Below, one piece after another: positions 6,152 through 13,174 of a stretch of DNA of 64,000 bases; within the stretch, counting starts at the first letter, position 1, and the number at the start of each line of letters is the position of its first letter. The translations under genes and the position numbers were made by a program. Source of the stretch: JAPKYZ01 sp033763835 (GTDB lineage: Bacteria; Acidobacteriota; Terriglobia; Bryobacterales; Bryobacteraceae); NCBI GenBank assembly GCA_033763835.1, contig JANRJS010000013.1:1-64000 (forward strand), written 5' to 3'. The notes under the pieces were generated by a model. The model had not been told where the DNA came from. It saw only the letters and a list, made by a program, of their open reading frames with translations, and made no database searches.

Positions 6152-7588
6152 TTAGGATGCCGCTAGGGCGGCTTCGGCTTCTTCGGATTCGATCCGGTAT
6201 TGCTTCAATTTGGCGTGGAGCGTCTTCGCCGAAATGCCTAAAATCGCCGCCGCGCGGGTTTTGTTGTTCGACGCATGGGCGAGCGTCGCCTCGATCAAGA
6301 CGCGCTCCGCTTCTTCGATCGACGCCCCAACGCCGAGCCGGATTTCCGGCCCGTCCGCGGCGGGAACCAGGGAGACCGCAGGGGCGGCGTCGGCGATGAA
6401 ATCGGCGGCGGGAAGACCGGCGGGACGAAGGGCGGGGGGAAGGTGCGACGGCTGCAACGGTCCTTCTCCCGCCAGAATCACGGCGCGCTCCACCGCGTTG
6501 CGCAACTCCCGGACGTTGCCGTCCCAGTTGTGCCGCGCCAGACTTTCGAGAAACGCGGGCGAGGCTCCCGGAACGCGGGTCGAGTGTTTGCGGTTTAGTG
6601 TGTGGATCATCGCCTCGACGATCGCCGGAATATCTTCTTTGCGTTCCCGCAAAGGCGGCAGGGTGATCTCGAAGACGTTCAGGCGGTAGTACAAATCCTC
6701 GCGCAGATGGCCGTCGCGAATGGCTTTGGCGGGATCGCGATTCGTCGCCGCGATCACGCGGACGTCGGCTTGCTGCTCCTGTTTCGCGCCCAGGCGGCGG
6801 AAGCGGTAATCCTCCAAGACGCGCAGCAGTTTGGCCTGCATCGGCGTGGGCATCTCGCCTAACTCGTCGAGAAACAACGTGCCGCCCGCGGCGTTCTCGA
6901 TCGCGCCGGCACGGCGTTCCAACGCGCCGGTAAACGCGCCTTTTTCGTGGCCGAATAACTCGCTCTCGATTAACGATTCCGGCATCGCAGCGCAATTCAA
7001 CGCCACAAACGGCCCGCCGCAGCGCAGGCTATGCGAATGGATGGCTCGCGCCACCAGTTCCTTGCCCGTGCCGCTTTCGCCCGTCACCAGGATCGGCGCC
7101 GTCGTCGGGGCCACTTGCCGGATCAAGGTGAATACTTCGAGCATCGCCCGCGACCGGCCCACCATGTCGCCGAGCACGCCCTGAAAACTCAACTGTTTTC
7201 GCAACTCCTCGTTTTCCGCAGCCAGGCGGCCTTGCACGCCCGCACGGTCCAGCAGCAGCCGGAGCGTCTCCGGGTCTACCGGCTTTTCGACGAACCAAAA
7301 CGCGCCGTGGCGGTGGATGACGTCGAGCGCTTTATCGATAGTTCCGAACGCGGTCATCACCACGGTCGGCGGCATCCGGCCTTCGGTCCGCAACCGGTCC
7401 ATCAGGCCCACGCCGTCCAGCTTCGGCATCATCAGGTCGGTGACCAGGGCGTGCGGGGCGAAGCTTTGGAGAATCTCCAGCGCTTCCTCTCCATTCTCCG
7501 CGCCGCGAATGTCGTGTCCCCATTCGCGGATGGTCTCCACCAGATGATCGCGGTACTCGAGTTCGTCCTCGACGACCAAGACATTCAT
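6152..7588 (-). CDS. NtrC-family sigma54-dependent response regulator
   Basis: The 478-residue protein has the classic three domains. The receiver (about 1-118) has D8 and phosphoacceptor D51 (LVTDLMMPKLDG) and K102. The AAA+ ATPase (about 140-375) has Walker A GESGTGKE at 170-177 and the sigma54-contacting GAFTGA loop at 217-222. A C-terminal Fis-type helix-turn-helix (about 425-467) includes SNNKTRAAAILGISAKTLHA. It activates RpoN promoters from upstream sites. Sigma54-type promoters stand in front of several genes on both sides of it, including the divergent branching-enzyme gene only about 70 bp from its start, so these are its likely targets. The co-oriented short kinase follows. Confidence 0.95.
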   Translation of the reverse strand: MNVLVVEDELEYRDHLVETIREWGHDIRGAENGEEALEILQSFAPHALVTDLMMPKLDGVGLMDRLRTEGRMPPTVVMTAFGTIDKALDVIHRHGAFWFVEKPVDPETLRLLLDRAGVQGRLAAENEELRKQLSFQGVLGDMVGRSRAMLEVFTLIRQVAPTTAPILVTGESGTGKELVARAIHSHSLRCGGPFVALNCAAMPESLIESELFGHEKGAFTGALERRAGAIENAAGGTLFLDELGEMPTPMQAKLLRVLEDYRFRRLGAKQEQQADVRVIAATNRDPAKAIRDGHLREDLYYRLNVFEITLPPLRERKEDIPAIVEAMIHTLNRKHSTRVPGASPAFLESLARHNWDGNVRELRNAVERAVILAGEGPLQPSHLPPALRPAGLPAADFIADAAPAVSLVPAADGPEIRLGVGASIEEAERVLIEATLAHASNNKTRAAAILGISAKTLHAKLKQYRIESEEAEAALAAS

Positions 7589-7626
7589 GGGAAACAGCGA
7601 TTATCCTTTGTTCGCGAAGAGCTTGC

Positions 7627-7644
7627 AAGAAACGTAACGAAAAC
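7627..7644 (+). promoter_or_regulatory. Candidate upstream activator site shared with the Hsp20/BON intergenic region
   Basis: AAGAAACGTAACGAAAAC lies about 15 bp upstream of the sigma54 promoter at 7657. The same two blocks, TAACGAAAAC (1763-1772) and AAGAAACGT (1776-1784), occur between the divergent sigma54 promoters of the BON and Hsp20-like genes. Shared 9- and 10-base words beside sigma54 promoters suggest an activator-binding site. The spacing to the promoter is short for a typical enhancer, so this is tentative. Confidence 0.3.
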
Positions 7645-7656
7645 TCCCAATTCGCT

Positions 7657-7673
7657 TTGGCAATCGGCTTGCT
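7657..7673 (+). promoter_or_regulatory. Sigma54 (-24/-12) promoter of the alpha-glucan enzyme gene
   Basis: TTGGCAATCGGCTTGCT fits YTGGCA...TTGCW, with GG (7659-7660) and GC (7671-7672) 10 bases apart. The predicted start is near 7684, immediately in front of the GTG 7686 / ATG 7689 codons. It faces away from the NtrC-type activator gene. Confidence 0.75.
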
Positions 7674-7688
7674 TTATTTGACGGCGTG

Positions 7689-9530
7689 ATGCCCTTATTA
7701 GAGCGGCCGTTATCGGAAACCACCGATAGCCGGGCGGGAACCCTCGCCCGGCGCGAGGGCATGGGCGCTATCCCTCATAGTACTGGAACCGCCTTCCGGG
7801 TTTGGGCGCCAAACGCCCAGCGCGTTTCCGTCGTGGGCTCCTTTAACCACTGGGATGCCTTCGCCAACCCCTTGGAATCGGAAGGCAATGGCTACTGGTA
7901 CGGCGACGTACACGGAGCGCGCCCCGGCGACGAGTACCGCTTCCATGTCGTGAACGGAACGATGGAATTGTCGCGCGTCGATCCTTACGCTCGCGAAACC
8001 ACGAATTCCGCCGGGAACGGCGTCATCGCCGGCCTTGAATTCGATTGGGAAGGCGACGCGTTCCACTTGGCGCCCTTGAACGAATTGGCGATCTACGAGC
8101 TGCATATCGGCACGTTCGGACGGCCTCCGGGACAAGATCGTCCCGCGAGCTTCGAGGATGCGGCCAAAGAACTCGATCACTTGGTGGCGCTGGGAATCAA
8201 CGCTGTTGAAATCATGCCCATCGCGGAGTTCGCGGGCGATCGTAGCTGGGGTTACAACCCCGCGCACATTTTCGCCGTCGAGAGCGCTTACGGAGGACCG
8301 AAAGCCTTCAAGACGTTCGTGAAAGAAGCGCACCGGCGCGGCATCGGCGTGATCCTCGACGTGGTCTACAACCACTTCGGGCCCGGCGATCTCGACTTAT
8401 GGCAGTTCGACGGGTGGAGCGAGAACGGCGGCGGCGGAATTTACTTCTACAACGATTGGCGGTCGAAGACCCCCTGGGGCGACACTCGCCCCGATTACGG
8501 ACGCCCCGAAGTGCGCCAAATCATTCGCGACAACACGGTGATGTGGCTCGACGAGTTCCACGTGGACGGCCTTCGCATGGATGGAACGCTCTTCATCCGC
8601 AACGCCGAAGGCCAGTCGAACAAGCCGGAGTCGGATTTGAAAGATGGATGGTCCTTGATGCAGTGGCTAACGGGCGAGGTGCGCGCGCGGCACAAGCTTG
8701 CCATCGCCGAGGACCTGCAGGATAACGATTGGCTGACGAAGCCGGCCGAGGAGGGCGGCGCGGGTTTTCACGCGCAGTGGTGCGCGCAGTTTGTCCATCC
8801 CGTACGGGCGGTTGCCAACGAGTTGGACGACGAGCGCCGCTCGATGGAAAGGCTTTTAGGGGCGATCGCGCATCGCTTTAACGGCGATCCGTTTCAACGC
8901 GTGATCTACAGCGAATCGCACGACGAGGTGGCGAACGGCAGGTCGCGCGTACCGCAAGAAATCGATCCCCAGGATCCCGATGGGTATTTCGCTCAGAAGC
9001 GCTCGACGCTCGCCGCCGGACTTGTGTTCACCGCGCCCGGCGTACCGATGATCTTCCAAGGCCAGGAATTGCTGGCCGATGGATTCTTCGAAGACACGCG
9101 GCCGATCGACTGGGAGCGGCTGGACGAGTATCGCGGCATCGCGCACCTCTACCGCGATCTCATTCATTTGCGGTTGAATCGCCGCGGTACGACGCGCGGC
9201 CTCACCGGAGCTTCCATTCGTCTCGCGCTCGTCGACGACGTGGCGAAGGTGCTCGTTTTCCAGCGATCGCATTCGGGCGGTCCCGGCGACGACACCATGG
9301 TCGCGTTGAACTTCAGTCGTCGCGATTTGACGGGCGTCCCCATTCCGTTCCCCGCGCCGGGCCGGTGGGTCTGCCGTCTCAATAGCGCTTGGTCCGGGTA
9401 TTCGCCGCTCTTCGGCGGAGAGGTTGGCGACGTCGAAGCGCAACCGGGAAGCTTCGACGATTATCCGGCGCACGGAGCGGTGGATCTGCCCGCCTACACG
9501 CTCTTGGTGTTCAGCCAGGATTCGAATTAA
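7689..9530 (+). CDS. GH13 alpha-glucan branching-type enzyme (GlgB-like)
   Basis: An N-terminal CBM48/E-set domain (FRVWAPNAQRVSVVGSFNHW, about 37-56) precedes a GH13 (beta/alpha)8 barrel. The GH13 residues are nucleophile D298 (DGLRMDGT), acid/base E341 (AIAEDLQ) and transition-state D412 (ESHDE). A C-terminal beta domain ends the 613-residue protein. The order and the ELHIGTFG motif fit 1,4-alpha-glucan branching enzymes and malto-oligosyltrehalose trehalohydrolases; the GLRMD motif and the ESHDE motif favour a branching-type enzyme. The cytoplasmic role would be glycogen or trehalose-related storage under stress. If the sigma54 promoter at 7657 is used, the starts at 7686/7689 would be nearly leaderless and ATG 7761, with upstream GAGG, is a real alternative. 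The substrate is not provable from sequence. Confidence 0.85.
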   Translation: MPLLERPLSETTDSRAGTLARREGMGAIPHSTGTAFRVWAPNAQRVSVVGSFNHWDAFANPLESEGNGYWYGDVHGARPGDEYRFHVVNGTMELSRVDPYARETTNSAGNGVIAGLEFDWEGDAFHLAPLNELAIYELHIGTFGRPPGQDRPASFEDAAKELDHLVALGINAVEIMPIAEFAGDRSWGYNPAHIFAVESAYGGPKAFKTFVKEAHRRGIGVILDVVYNHFGPGDLDLWQFDGWSENGGGGIYFYNDWRSKTPWGDTRPDYGRPEVRQIIRDNTVMWLDEFHVDGLRMDGTLFIRNAEGQSNKPESDLKDGWSLMQWLTGEVRARHKLAIAEDLQDNDWLTKPAEEGGAGFHAQWCAQFVHPVRAVANELDDERRSMERLLGAIAHRFNGDPFQRVIYSESHDEVANGRSRVPQEIDPQDPDGYFAQKRSTLAAGLVFTAPGVPMIFQGQELLADGFFEDTRPIDWERLDEYRGIAHLYRDLIHLRLNRRGTTRGLTGASIRLALVDDVAKVLVFQRSHSGGPGDDTMVALNFSRRDLTGVPIPFPAPGRWVCRLNSAWSGYSPLFGGEVGDVEAQPGSFDDYPAHGAVDLPAYTLLVFSQDSN

Positions 9531-9546
9531 AGGAGGAATGACACGA

Positions 9547-9711
9547 ATGCTTCATTACGCTTGGGTTTTTCTGATTCTCGCGCTGGTCGCCGCTTTCTTC
9601 GGCTTTGGAGGAGTGGCGAGCATGGCGGCGTCGATCGCGAAAGTATGTTTCTTTCTGTTTCTGATCTTGTTTGTCGTCGGTTTGGTCCGCGGACGCGGAC
9701 CGTCGGTTTGA
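9547..9711 (+). CDS. DUF1328 small membrane protein
   Basis: The 54-residue protein from ATG 9547 is nearly all membrane: two hydrophobic segments (about 4-22 and 30-47) separated by GFGGVASMAASIAK, the DUF1328/UPF0391 pattern. An AGGAGG site at 9531-9536 gives good spacing to 9547; the in-frame ATG at 9538 is too close to it. It follows the branching-type enzyme by 16 bp and is probably co-transcribed with it. DUF1328 proteins have no known biochemical activity but commonly sit with CsbD, BON and GlsB-type stress genes, as here. Confidence 0.85.
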   Translation: MLHYAWVFLILALVAAFFGFGGVASMAASIAKVCFFLFLILFVVGLVRGRGPSV

Positions 9712-9786
9712 CCTCGACGCCGACGCCCGCATCTCATACCATGAATGGGCGCTTGCGCTAGCGAGTTTCGCGCCAAGGACCCATTC

Positions 9787-11361
9787 ATGGTCGATTTTTT
9801 CCGGAAGTTGTTCGAAGCCGACTTTCTTCCCCACGGGCATTGTTTCTTTTGGTCCCCCGGAATTCTCTGGCTGCACGTCGCCTCCGACGCCCTCACCGCC
9901 GCTTCTTACTTCGTGATTCCCCTCGCGCTCATCCGGATTATCCGGCGGCGCAAGGATTTGGTCTTCGACTGGATGGTCGCCCTATTCGGGTTGTTCATCC
10001 TGTTCTGCGGCCTCACCCATGTCCTTTCGATCTGGGTGTTGTGGAACCCCGTGTACCGCTTCGAAGGCGTGCTGAAGCTGGCCACCGCGCTGGCCTCGGT
10101 GCCCACGGCGGCGCTCTTGGTTTGGCTGGTTCCCCGCGCGGTGGCGATTCCCAGCGCCTCCATGCTGCGGGAGGAGATCGCGCTCCGGCGGTCGGTGGAG
10201 GATGAATTGCGCGCGGTAAACGCGGGATTGGAAGAGACGGTAACCGAAAGAACACGCGCTTTGGAGGAAGCGAACCGGCGTCTGGAAGCCGCTCTGCGGA
10301 ATAGCGCCGAGCGCGAACGCGAAGCGCGGACGCTGGTGGAGGCCTTGCCCCAACTCGCCTGGTCCACGCGGCCCGACGGGGCGCCGGATTACTTCAACGA
10401 GCGCTGGTATGCCTACACCGGCGTGGCGCATGGCGCAACCGACGGCGACGCTTGGACCTCCGTGCTCCACCCCGGCGATCGCGACCGCGCCGCCGCGCGT
10501 TGGGCGCGGAGCGTCGAAAGCGGAGAATCGTACGAAATCGAGTACCGCCTGCGTCGTTTCGACGGAATTTACCGCTGGTTCTTGGGCCGCGGCACGCCGT
10601 TGGTCGGGCCCGGCGGCCTGGTGACGCGCTGGTTCGGCACGTGTACCGATATCGACGACCAGCGGCGCGACCGCGAAGCGCTCGAAGAAGCGAATCGCGA
10701 TCTGGAAAGCTTTACCTACGCCGCCAGTCACGATTTGCAAGAGCCGCTGCGGACGGTTCTGCTTTACGGCGAGCTCATTCAGCAGCGGTATTCCGCCGGG
10801 CTCGACGAGAAGGTCCGGCAAGGCGTGGACAGCATGGTGGCGGGCGCGAAACGGCTCTCGGCTCTGTTGCAGGATTTACGCGGGTTTCTGCGCAGCGGAC
10901 TTCGGCCCGTCGAGCCCGCCGAGCAAGACGTGAATTCGATTGTCGAAGAGGTGCTCGAAAATCTTCGGACGGCGCGCGAGGAAGCGGATGCGTCGATTGT
11001 CGTCGATCCTTTGCCCCCGGTGCGGGCCGACAAGGCGCATCTCGTGCAGTTGTTCCAGAATCTGATTTCCAACGCCTTGAAATACCGCAGCGGCGCCGGC
11101 GCCCATGTGCACGTCGGGAGCATCGCGTCGGCGGACGGCGCGATCTATTGGGTGCGCGACCGCGGCGTAGGAATCGAAGCGGAATACGCCGAGCGGATTT
11201 TCGCGCCATTCCAGCGGTTGCACTCGCAGCGGTTCGCGGGCAGCGGACTGGGATTGGCGATCTGCCGCCGCGTCGTGTCGCGCTACGGCGGCCGGATTTG
11301 GGTGGAATCCCGCCTGGGCGAAGGTTCGACGTTCTACTTCACGCTTCATGCCGACCGCTGA
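9787..11361 (+). CDS. Histidine kinase with ethylene-receptor-like (ETR1-type) membrane sensor, PAS, HisKA, HATPase
   Basis: The 524-residue protein starts at ATG 9787 after AAGGA. Residues about 20-125 hold three membrane helices that align with the plant ethylene-binding domain. D34 and Y41 are in SDALTAASYFVIP, and C74 and H78 are in LFCGLTH. The D-Y (7), C-H (4) and D-C (40) spacings equal those of ETR1 D25, Y32, C65 and H69, where Cys and His hold Cu(I). A coiled coil follows (about 150-190), then a PAS domain of PAS_3 type (about 195-300), HisKA (YAASHDLQEPLR) and HATPase_c (NALKY, DRGVGIE, GSGLGLA). It is likely a membrane kinase sensing ethylene or a similar small molecule. No receiver is adjacent, so its partner is unknown. 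Confidence 0.85.
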   Translation: MVDFFRKLFEADFLPHGHCFFWSPGILWLHVASDALTAASYFVIPLALIRIIRRRKDLVFDWMVALFGLFILFCGLTHVLSIWVLWNPVYRFEGVLKLATALASVPTAALLVWLVPRAVAIPSASMLREEIALRRSVEDELRAVNAGLEETVTERTRALEEANRRLEAALRNSAEREREARTLVEALPQLAWSTRPDGAPDYFNERWYAYTGVAHGATDGDAWTSVLHPGDRDRAAARWARSVESGESYEIEYRLRRFDGIYRWFLGRGTPLVGPGGLVTRWFGTCTDIDDQRRDREALEEANRDLESFTYAASHDLQEPLRTVLLYGELIQQRYSAGLDEKVRQGVDSMVAGAKRLSALLQDLRGFLRSGLRPVEPAEQDVNSIVEEVLENLRTAREEADASIVVDPLPPVRADKAHLVQLFQNLISNALKYRSGAGAHVHVGSIASADGAIYWVRDRGVGIEAEYAERIFAPFQRLHSQRFAGSGLGLAICRRVVSRYGGRIWVESRLGEGSTFYFTLHADR

Positions 11362-11365
11362 GAGC

Positions 11366-11382
11366 TTGGCAATCGCGTTGCA
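11366..11382 (+). promoter_or_regulatory. Sigma54 (-24/-12) promoter before the Cys-rich gene
   Basis: TTGGCAATCGCGTTGCA is an excellent YTGGCA...TTGCW match, with GG (11368-11369) and GC (11380-11381) at 10-base spacing. It is almost identical to the promoter at 7657 (TTGGCAATCG..TTGC in both). The predicted start is near 11393, only 2 nt before the ATG at 11395, so the transcript may be leaderless or the true start codon lies later. Confidence 0.75.
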
Positions 11383-11394
11383 ACTTTCGCCGGT

Positions 11395-11607
11395 ATGGAA
11401 GTGCACGATTTGGATCGCGATAGCCTGAGGCCCTGCGCCGGGCCCGGATGCAAGACGCTGGTGGCTGGAGCCGACCCGTTTTGTTCGCAATGGTGCCGCG
11501 ACGTCGCCATGGACGTTCTGCCGGAACGCTTTCCTTGCCGCTGCGGCCACACCTGTTGCGGCGGAGAGAATTCCGCGCCATACGGCTGCGTGCCCGATCG
11601 CGGCTGA
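11395..11607 (+). CDS. Small Cys-rich, probably metal-binding protein
   Basis: The 70-residue product has nine cysteines: C14 and C19 (CAGPGC), C30 and C34 (CSQWC), C48, C50, C54 and C55 (CRCGHTCC) and C65. The knuckle-like spacing suggests zinc or another thiophilic metal; metallothionein-like buffering or a small zinc-ribbon role are both possible. No named family is recognised. There is no signal peptide, so it is probably cytoplasmic. It is preceded by one of the best sigma54 promoters in the window, at 11366. Because that promoter leaves almost no leader, translation may start at a downstream in-frame GTG or TTG (11401, 11410). Confidence 0.6.
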   Translation: MEVHDLDRDSLRPCAGPGCKTLVAGADPFCSQWCRDVAMDVLPERFPCRCGHTCCGGENSAPYGCVPDRG

Positions 11608-11609
11608 TT

Positions 11610-11626
11610 TTGGTCCGCCAATTGCT
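11610..11626 (+). promoter_or_regulatory. Probable sigma54 promoter of csbD
   Basis: TTGGTCCGCCAATTGCT has TTGG and TTGCT with GG (11612-11613) and GC (11624-11625) 10 bases apart. Only the CA after GG deviates from consensus. The predicted start near 11637 leaves a 43-nt leader to the csbD ATG. Confidence 0.6.
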
Positions 11627-11679
11627 CTCTTAAGGCTGTTGGGCACAAACCCAAGAAAAAACGAAACGGAGACGTAATC

Positions 11680-11880
11680 ATGAATTGGGAACAATTGGAA
11701 GGTAACTGGATGCAGGCGAAGGGCAAAATCAAGGAGAAGTGGGGCAAACTGACGGACGACGACTTAACCGTTGCCGCCGGTAAGCGCGACATCCTTGCCG
11801 GCAAGATCCAGGAACGTTACGGGATGGCTAAGGAACAGGCCGAAAAGGAAGTGGACTTGTTCTTGAAAGAGTGGCGCTAG
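11680..11880 (+). CDS. CsbD-family stress protein
   Basis: The 66-residue protein is a full-length CsbD domain: MNWEQLEGNWMQAKGKIKEK, then WGKLTDDDLTVAAGKRDILAGKIQ and a final helix ending in FLKEWR. CsbD (YjbJ in E. coli) is a small, very hydrophilic, highly induced stress protein of unknown mechanism; in Bacillus it belongs to the sigma-B regulon. Here it has its own sigma54-type promoter. Its stop codon lies inside the first of a set of hairpin repeats, and a strong terminator follows at 11951. It converges on the DUF892 gene. Confidence 0.95.
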   Translation: MNWEQLEGNWMQAKGKIKEKWGKLTDDDLTVAAGKRDILAGKIQERYGMAKEQAEKEVDLFLKEWR

Positions 11881-11943
11881 AGCCACTCGCCTTTCGAAAG
11901 AGTGGGCGCTAGAGCCACTCGCCTTTAGAAAGAGTGGCGCTAA
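11865..11943 (+). repeat. Two and a half tandem copies of a 30-bp hairpin unit
   Basis: The unit GAAAGAGTGGCGCTAGAGCC-ACTCGCCTTT occurs at 11865-11894 and 11896-11926 (one extra G), and partly at 11928-11943. Each full copy contains the inverted repeat GAGTGGC/GCCACTC around a short loop. The first copy includes the csbD stop codon and the last codons, so the array arose from the csbD 3' end. It may act as an mRNA-stabilising hairpin or as an imperfect terminator. Confidence 0.8.
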
Positions 11944-11950
11944 AGTTGGG

Positions 11951-11980
11951 AAGGGCGGCTTTCGGGCCGCCCTCTTTTCG
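11951..11980 (+). terminator. Rho-independent terminator after csbD
   Basis: The stem GGGCGGC (11953-11959) pairs with GCCGCCC (11966-11972) around a TTTCGG loop and is followed by the T-rich run TCTTTTCGTTT. It ends the csbD transcript and lies immediately before the stop of the convergent DUF892 gene, so it could serve both strands, although the T-run favours the plus strand. Confidence 0.8.
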
Positions 11981-11981
11981 T

Positions 11982-12482
11982 TTAGCCTTCGACTTCCACG
12001 CCCCGCTCTTCCAACAAAGCGGCCGCGAGACTCGTGAGCGCCGAATCCGCTTGTTCCTCTTCCTCGAGCGTTTCCTGCAGCAGTTCGGCTACATCCCGCT
12101 CGCCGCAAGCCACGGCCAGCGAATGGGCGCTCGCGTATCCGGAAATTTCGTAATGCTCCACCTTCTGTGCGGCGGCGATCAACGCGAGGTCGCGAATCGG
12201 ATCGGCCATCTCCTCCTCGATCGCTTCCCCGCCTTCTTTGATTAAGCCTTCCATCGCTTCGCACTTTTTCGCCCGAGCCGTCGTTTCCAGCAGCTGGAAC
12301 GCTTTCTCGAGCCGCATCACCTGTCCGTTGGTGGCGTCCAGATGATCCTCGAACGCTTGAACTAACTCGGAGGACGAAGCCGCCTTCGCCATCTTGGGCA
12401 GAGCCTTCGCCAGTTGCTTCTCCGCGTGATAGAGATCGCGCAACTCCTCCGTGAGCAGGTCCTTGATTGTAGTAATTGCCAT
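11982..12482 (-). CDS. DUF892 (YciE/YciF) ferritin-like protein
   Basis: The 166-residue protein matches the YciF/DUF892 family from the first residues (TIKDLLTEELRDLYHAEKQL). It is a four-helix bundle with Glu/His-rich positions (E13, H19 with E21, KVEHYEISGY, LLQETLEEEEQAD) that can form a diiron site. It belongs to the ferritin-like superfamily and is typically induced by osmotic and general stress; the activity of this subfamily is not settled. Start ATG 12482 follows AAGGAGA. It has its own sigma54-type promoter at 12525-12541, placed just after the stop of the BON gene upstream, so it can be expressed independently. Confidence 0.92.
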   Translation of the reverse strand: MAITTIKDLLTEELRDLYHAEKQLAKALPKMAKAASSSELVQAFEDHLDATNGQVMRLEKAFQLLETTARAKKCEAMEGLIKEGGEAIEEEMADPIRDLALIAAAQKVEHYEISGYASAHSLAVACGERDVAELLQETLEEEEQADSALTSLAAALLEERGVEVEG

Positions 12483-12524
12483 GGTTTCTCCTTGCCGAAT
12501 CCCCGTTCGGCTACCAACTGGAGA

Positions 12525-12541
12525 AGCAACCCAACGGCCAA
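12525..12541 (-). promoter_or_regulatory. Sigma54 (-24/-12) promoter of the DUF892 gene
   Basis: The complement reads TTGGCCGTTGGGTTGCT, with GG (12539-12538) and GC (12527-12526) 10 bases apart and a perfect TTGCT -12 element. The predicted start near 12514 gives a 32-nt leader with a good ribosome-binding site. Confidence 0.7.
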
Positions 12542-12544
12542 TCG

Positions 12545-13150
12545 CTACTTCCCGCCGGTGGATTTCCGCCCGTTGTTGTTCGCGACGAGCAAGTCGTTAT
12601 CGACCGAAAACACGCCGGGAATTTGGTTCGCCACGATTCCCGCGATGGCCTTGTCGCCCGGGTTGTCCACCACGCCGGTGAGTGTGACGTTCCCCTGGTT
12701 CACCACGATGTGGATCGCATGCCAACCGATGGGCGGATCGTTCACAATGCCCGTGACGGCGCGCATCCGCGAGACATAGAAGCCGGCGCGGTTTGAGGTG
12801 TACCTCTGCAACGTGGGATGCCCGTAAATCGATACGTAGATAGCGGCGCGCAGACGGTCGTCGTTCGGGGATAAAGGCAAAACTTGAATGCGGTTGTCCA
12901 CGGAACCCACCCCTTCGATGCCCTTCACCACCCGTTCCGCCGAGTCCTTGAGCACCGGCCTCGACGCATACCCTTTCAAGATCACCTTGTCGCCGTAAAT
13001 CCCGAAATTGATGGCGTCGAAGACACCGTAATTGTTCAGGGAAAGAATCTCCTTCTGAACCTGATTGGCGATCCGCAAAGTCGCGCGCTCGTCGCCCTTG
13101 GGCTGCGTGTCCGCGGCAAGAATCAGGGTAAATGCGAGTAAAGTCGGCAT
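12545..13150 (-). CDS. Secreted protein with two BON domains
   Basis: From ATG 13150, preceded by AAAGGAGG, the protein has 201 residues with a signal peptide (MPTLLAFTLILAADTQ). The first BON domain is at about 25-95 (FGIYGDKVILKGYASRPVLKD, VDNRIQVLPLSP) and the second at about 100-190 (HIVVNQGNVTLTGVVDNPGD, FSVDNDLLV). BON-domain proteins are periplasmic or envelope-associated, as with OsmY. The longer frame starting at 13174 would bury the signal peptide. The context is the stress cluster; a weak -24/-12-like sequence lies upstream at 13175-13191. Confidence 0.9.
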   Translation of the reverse strand: MPTLLAFTLILAADTQPKGDERATLRIANQVQKEILSLNNYGVFDAINFGIYGDKVILKGYASRPVLKDSAERVVKGIEGVGSVDNRIQVLPLSPNDDRLRAAIYVSIYGHPTLQRYTSNRAGFYVSRMRAVTGIVNDPPIGWHAIHIVVNQGNVTLTGVVDNPGDKAIAGIVANQIPGVFSVDNDLLVANNNGRKSTGGK

Positions 13151-13174
13151 GCTCGTTTCCTCCTTTAATGCCAA

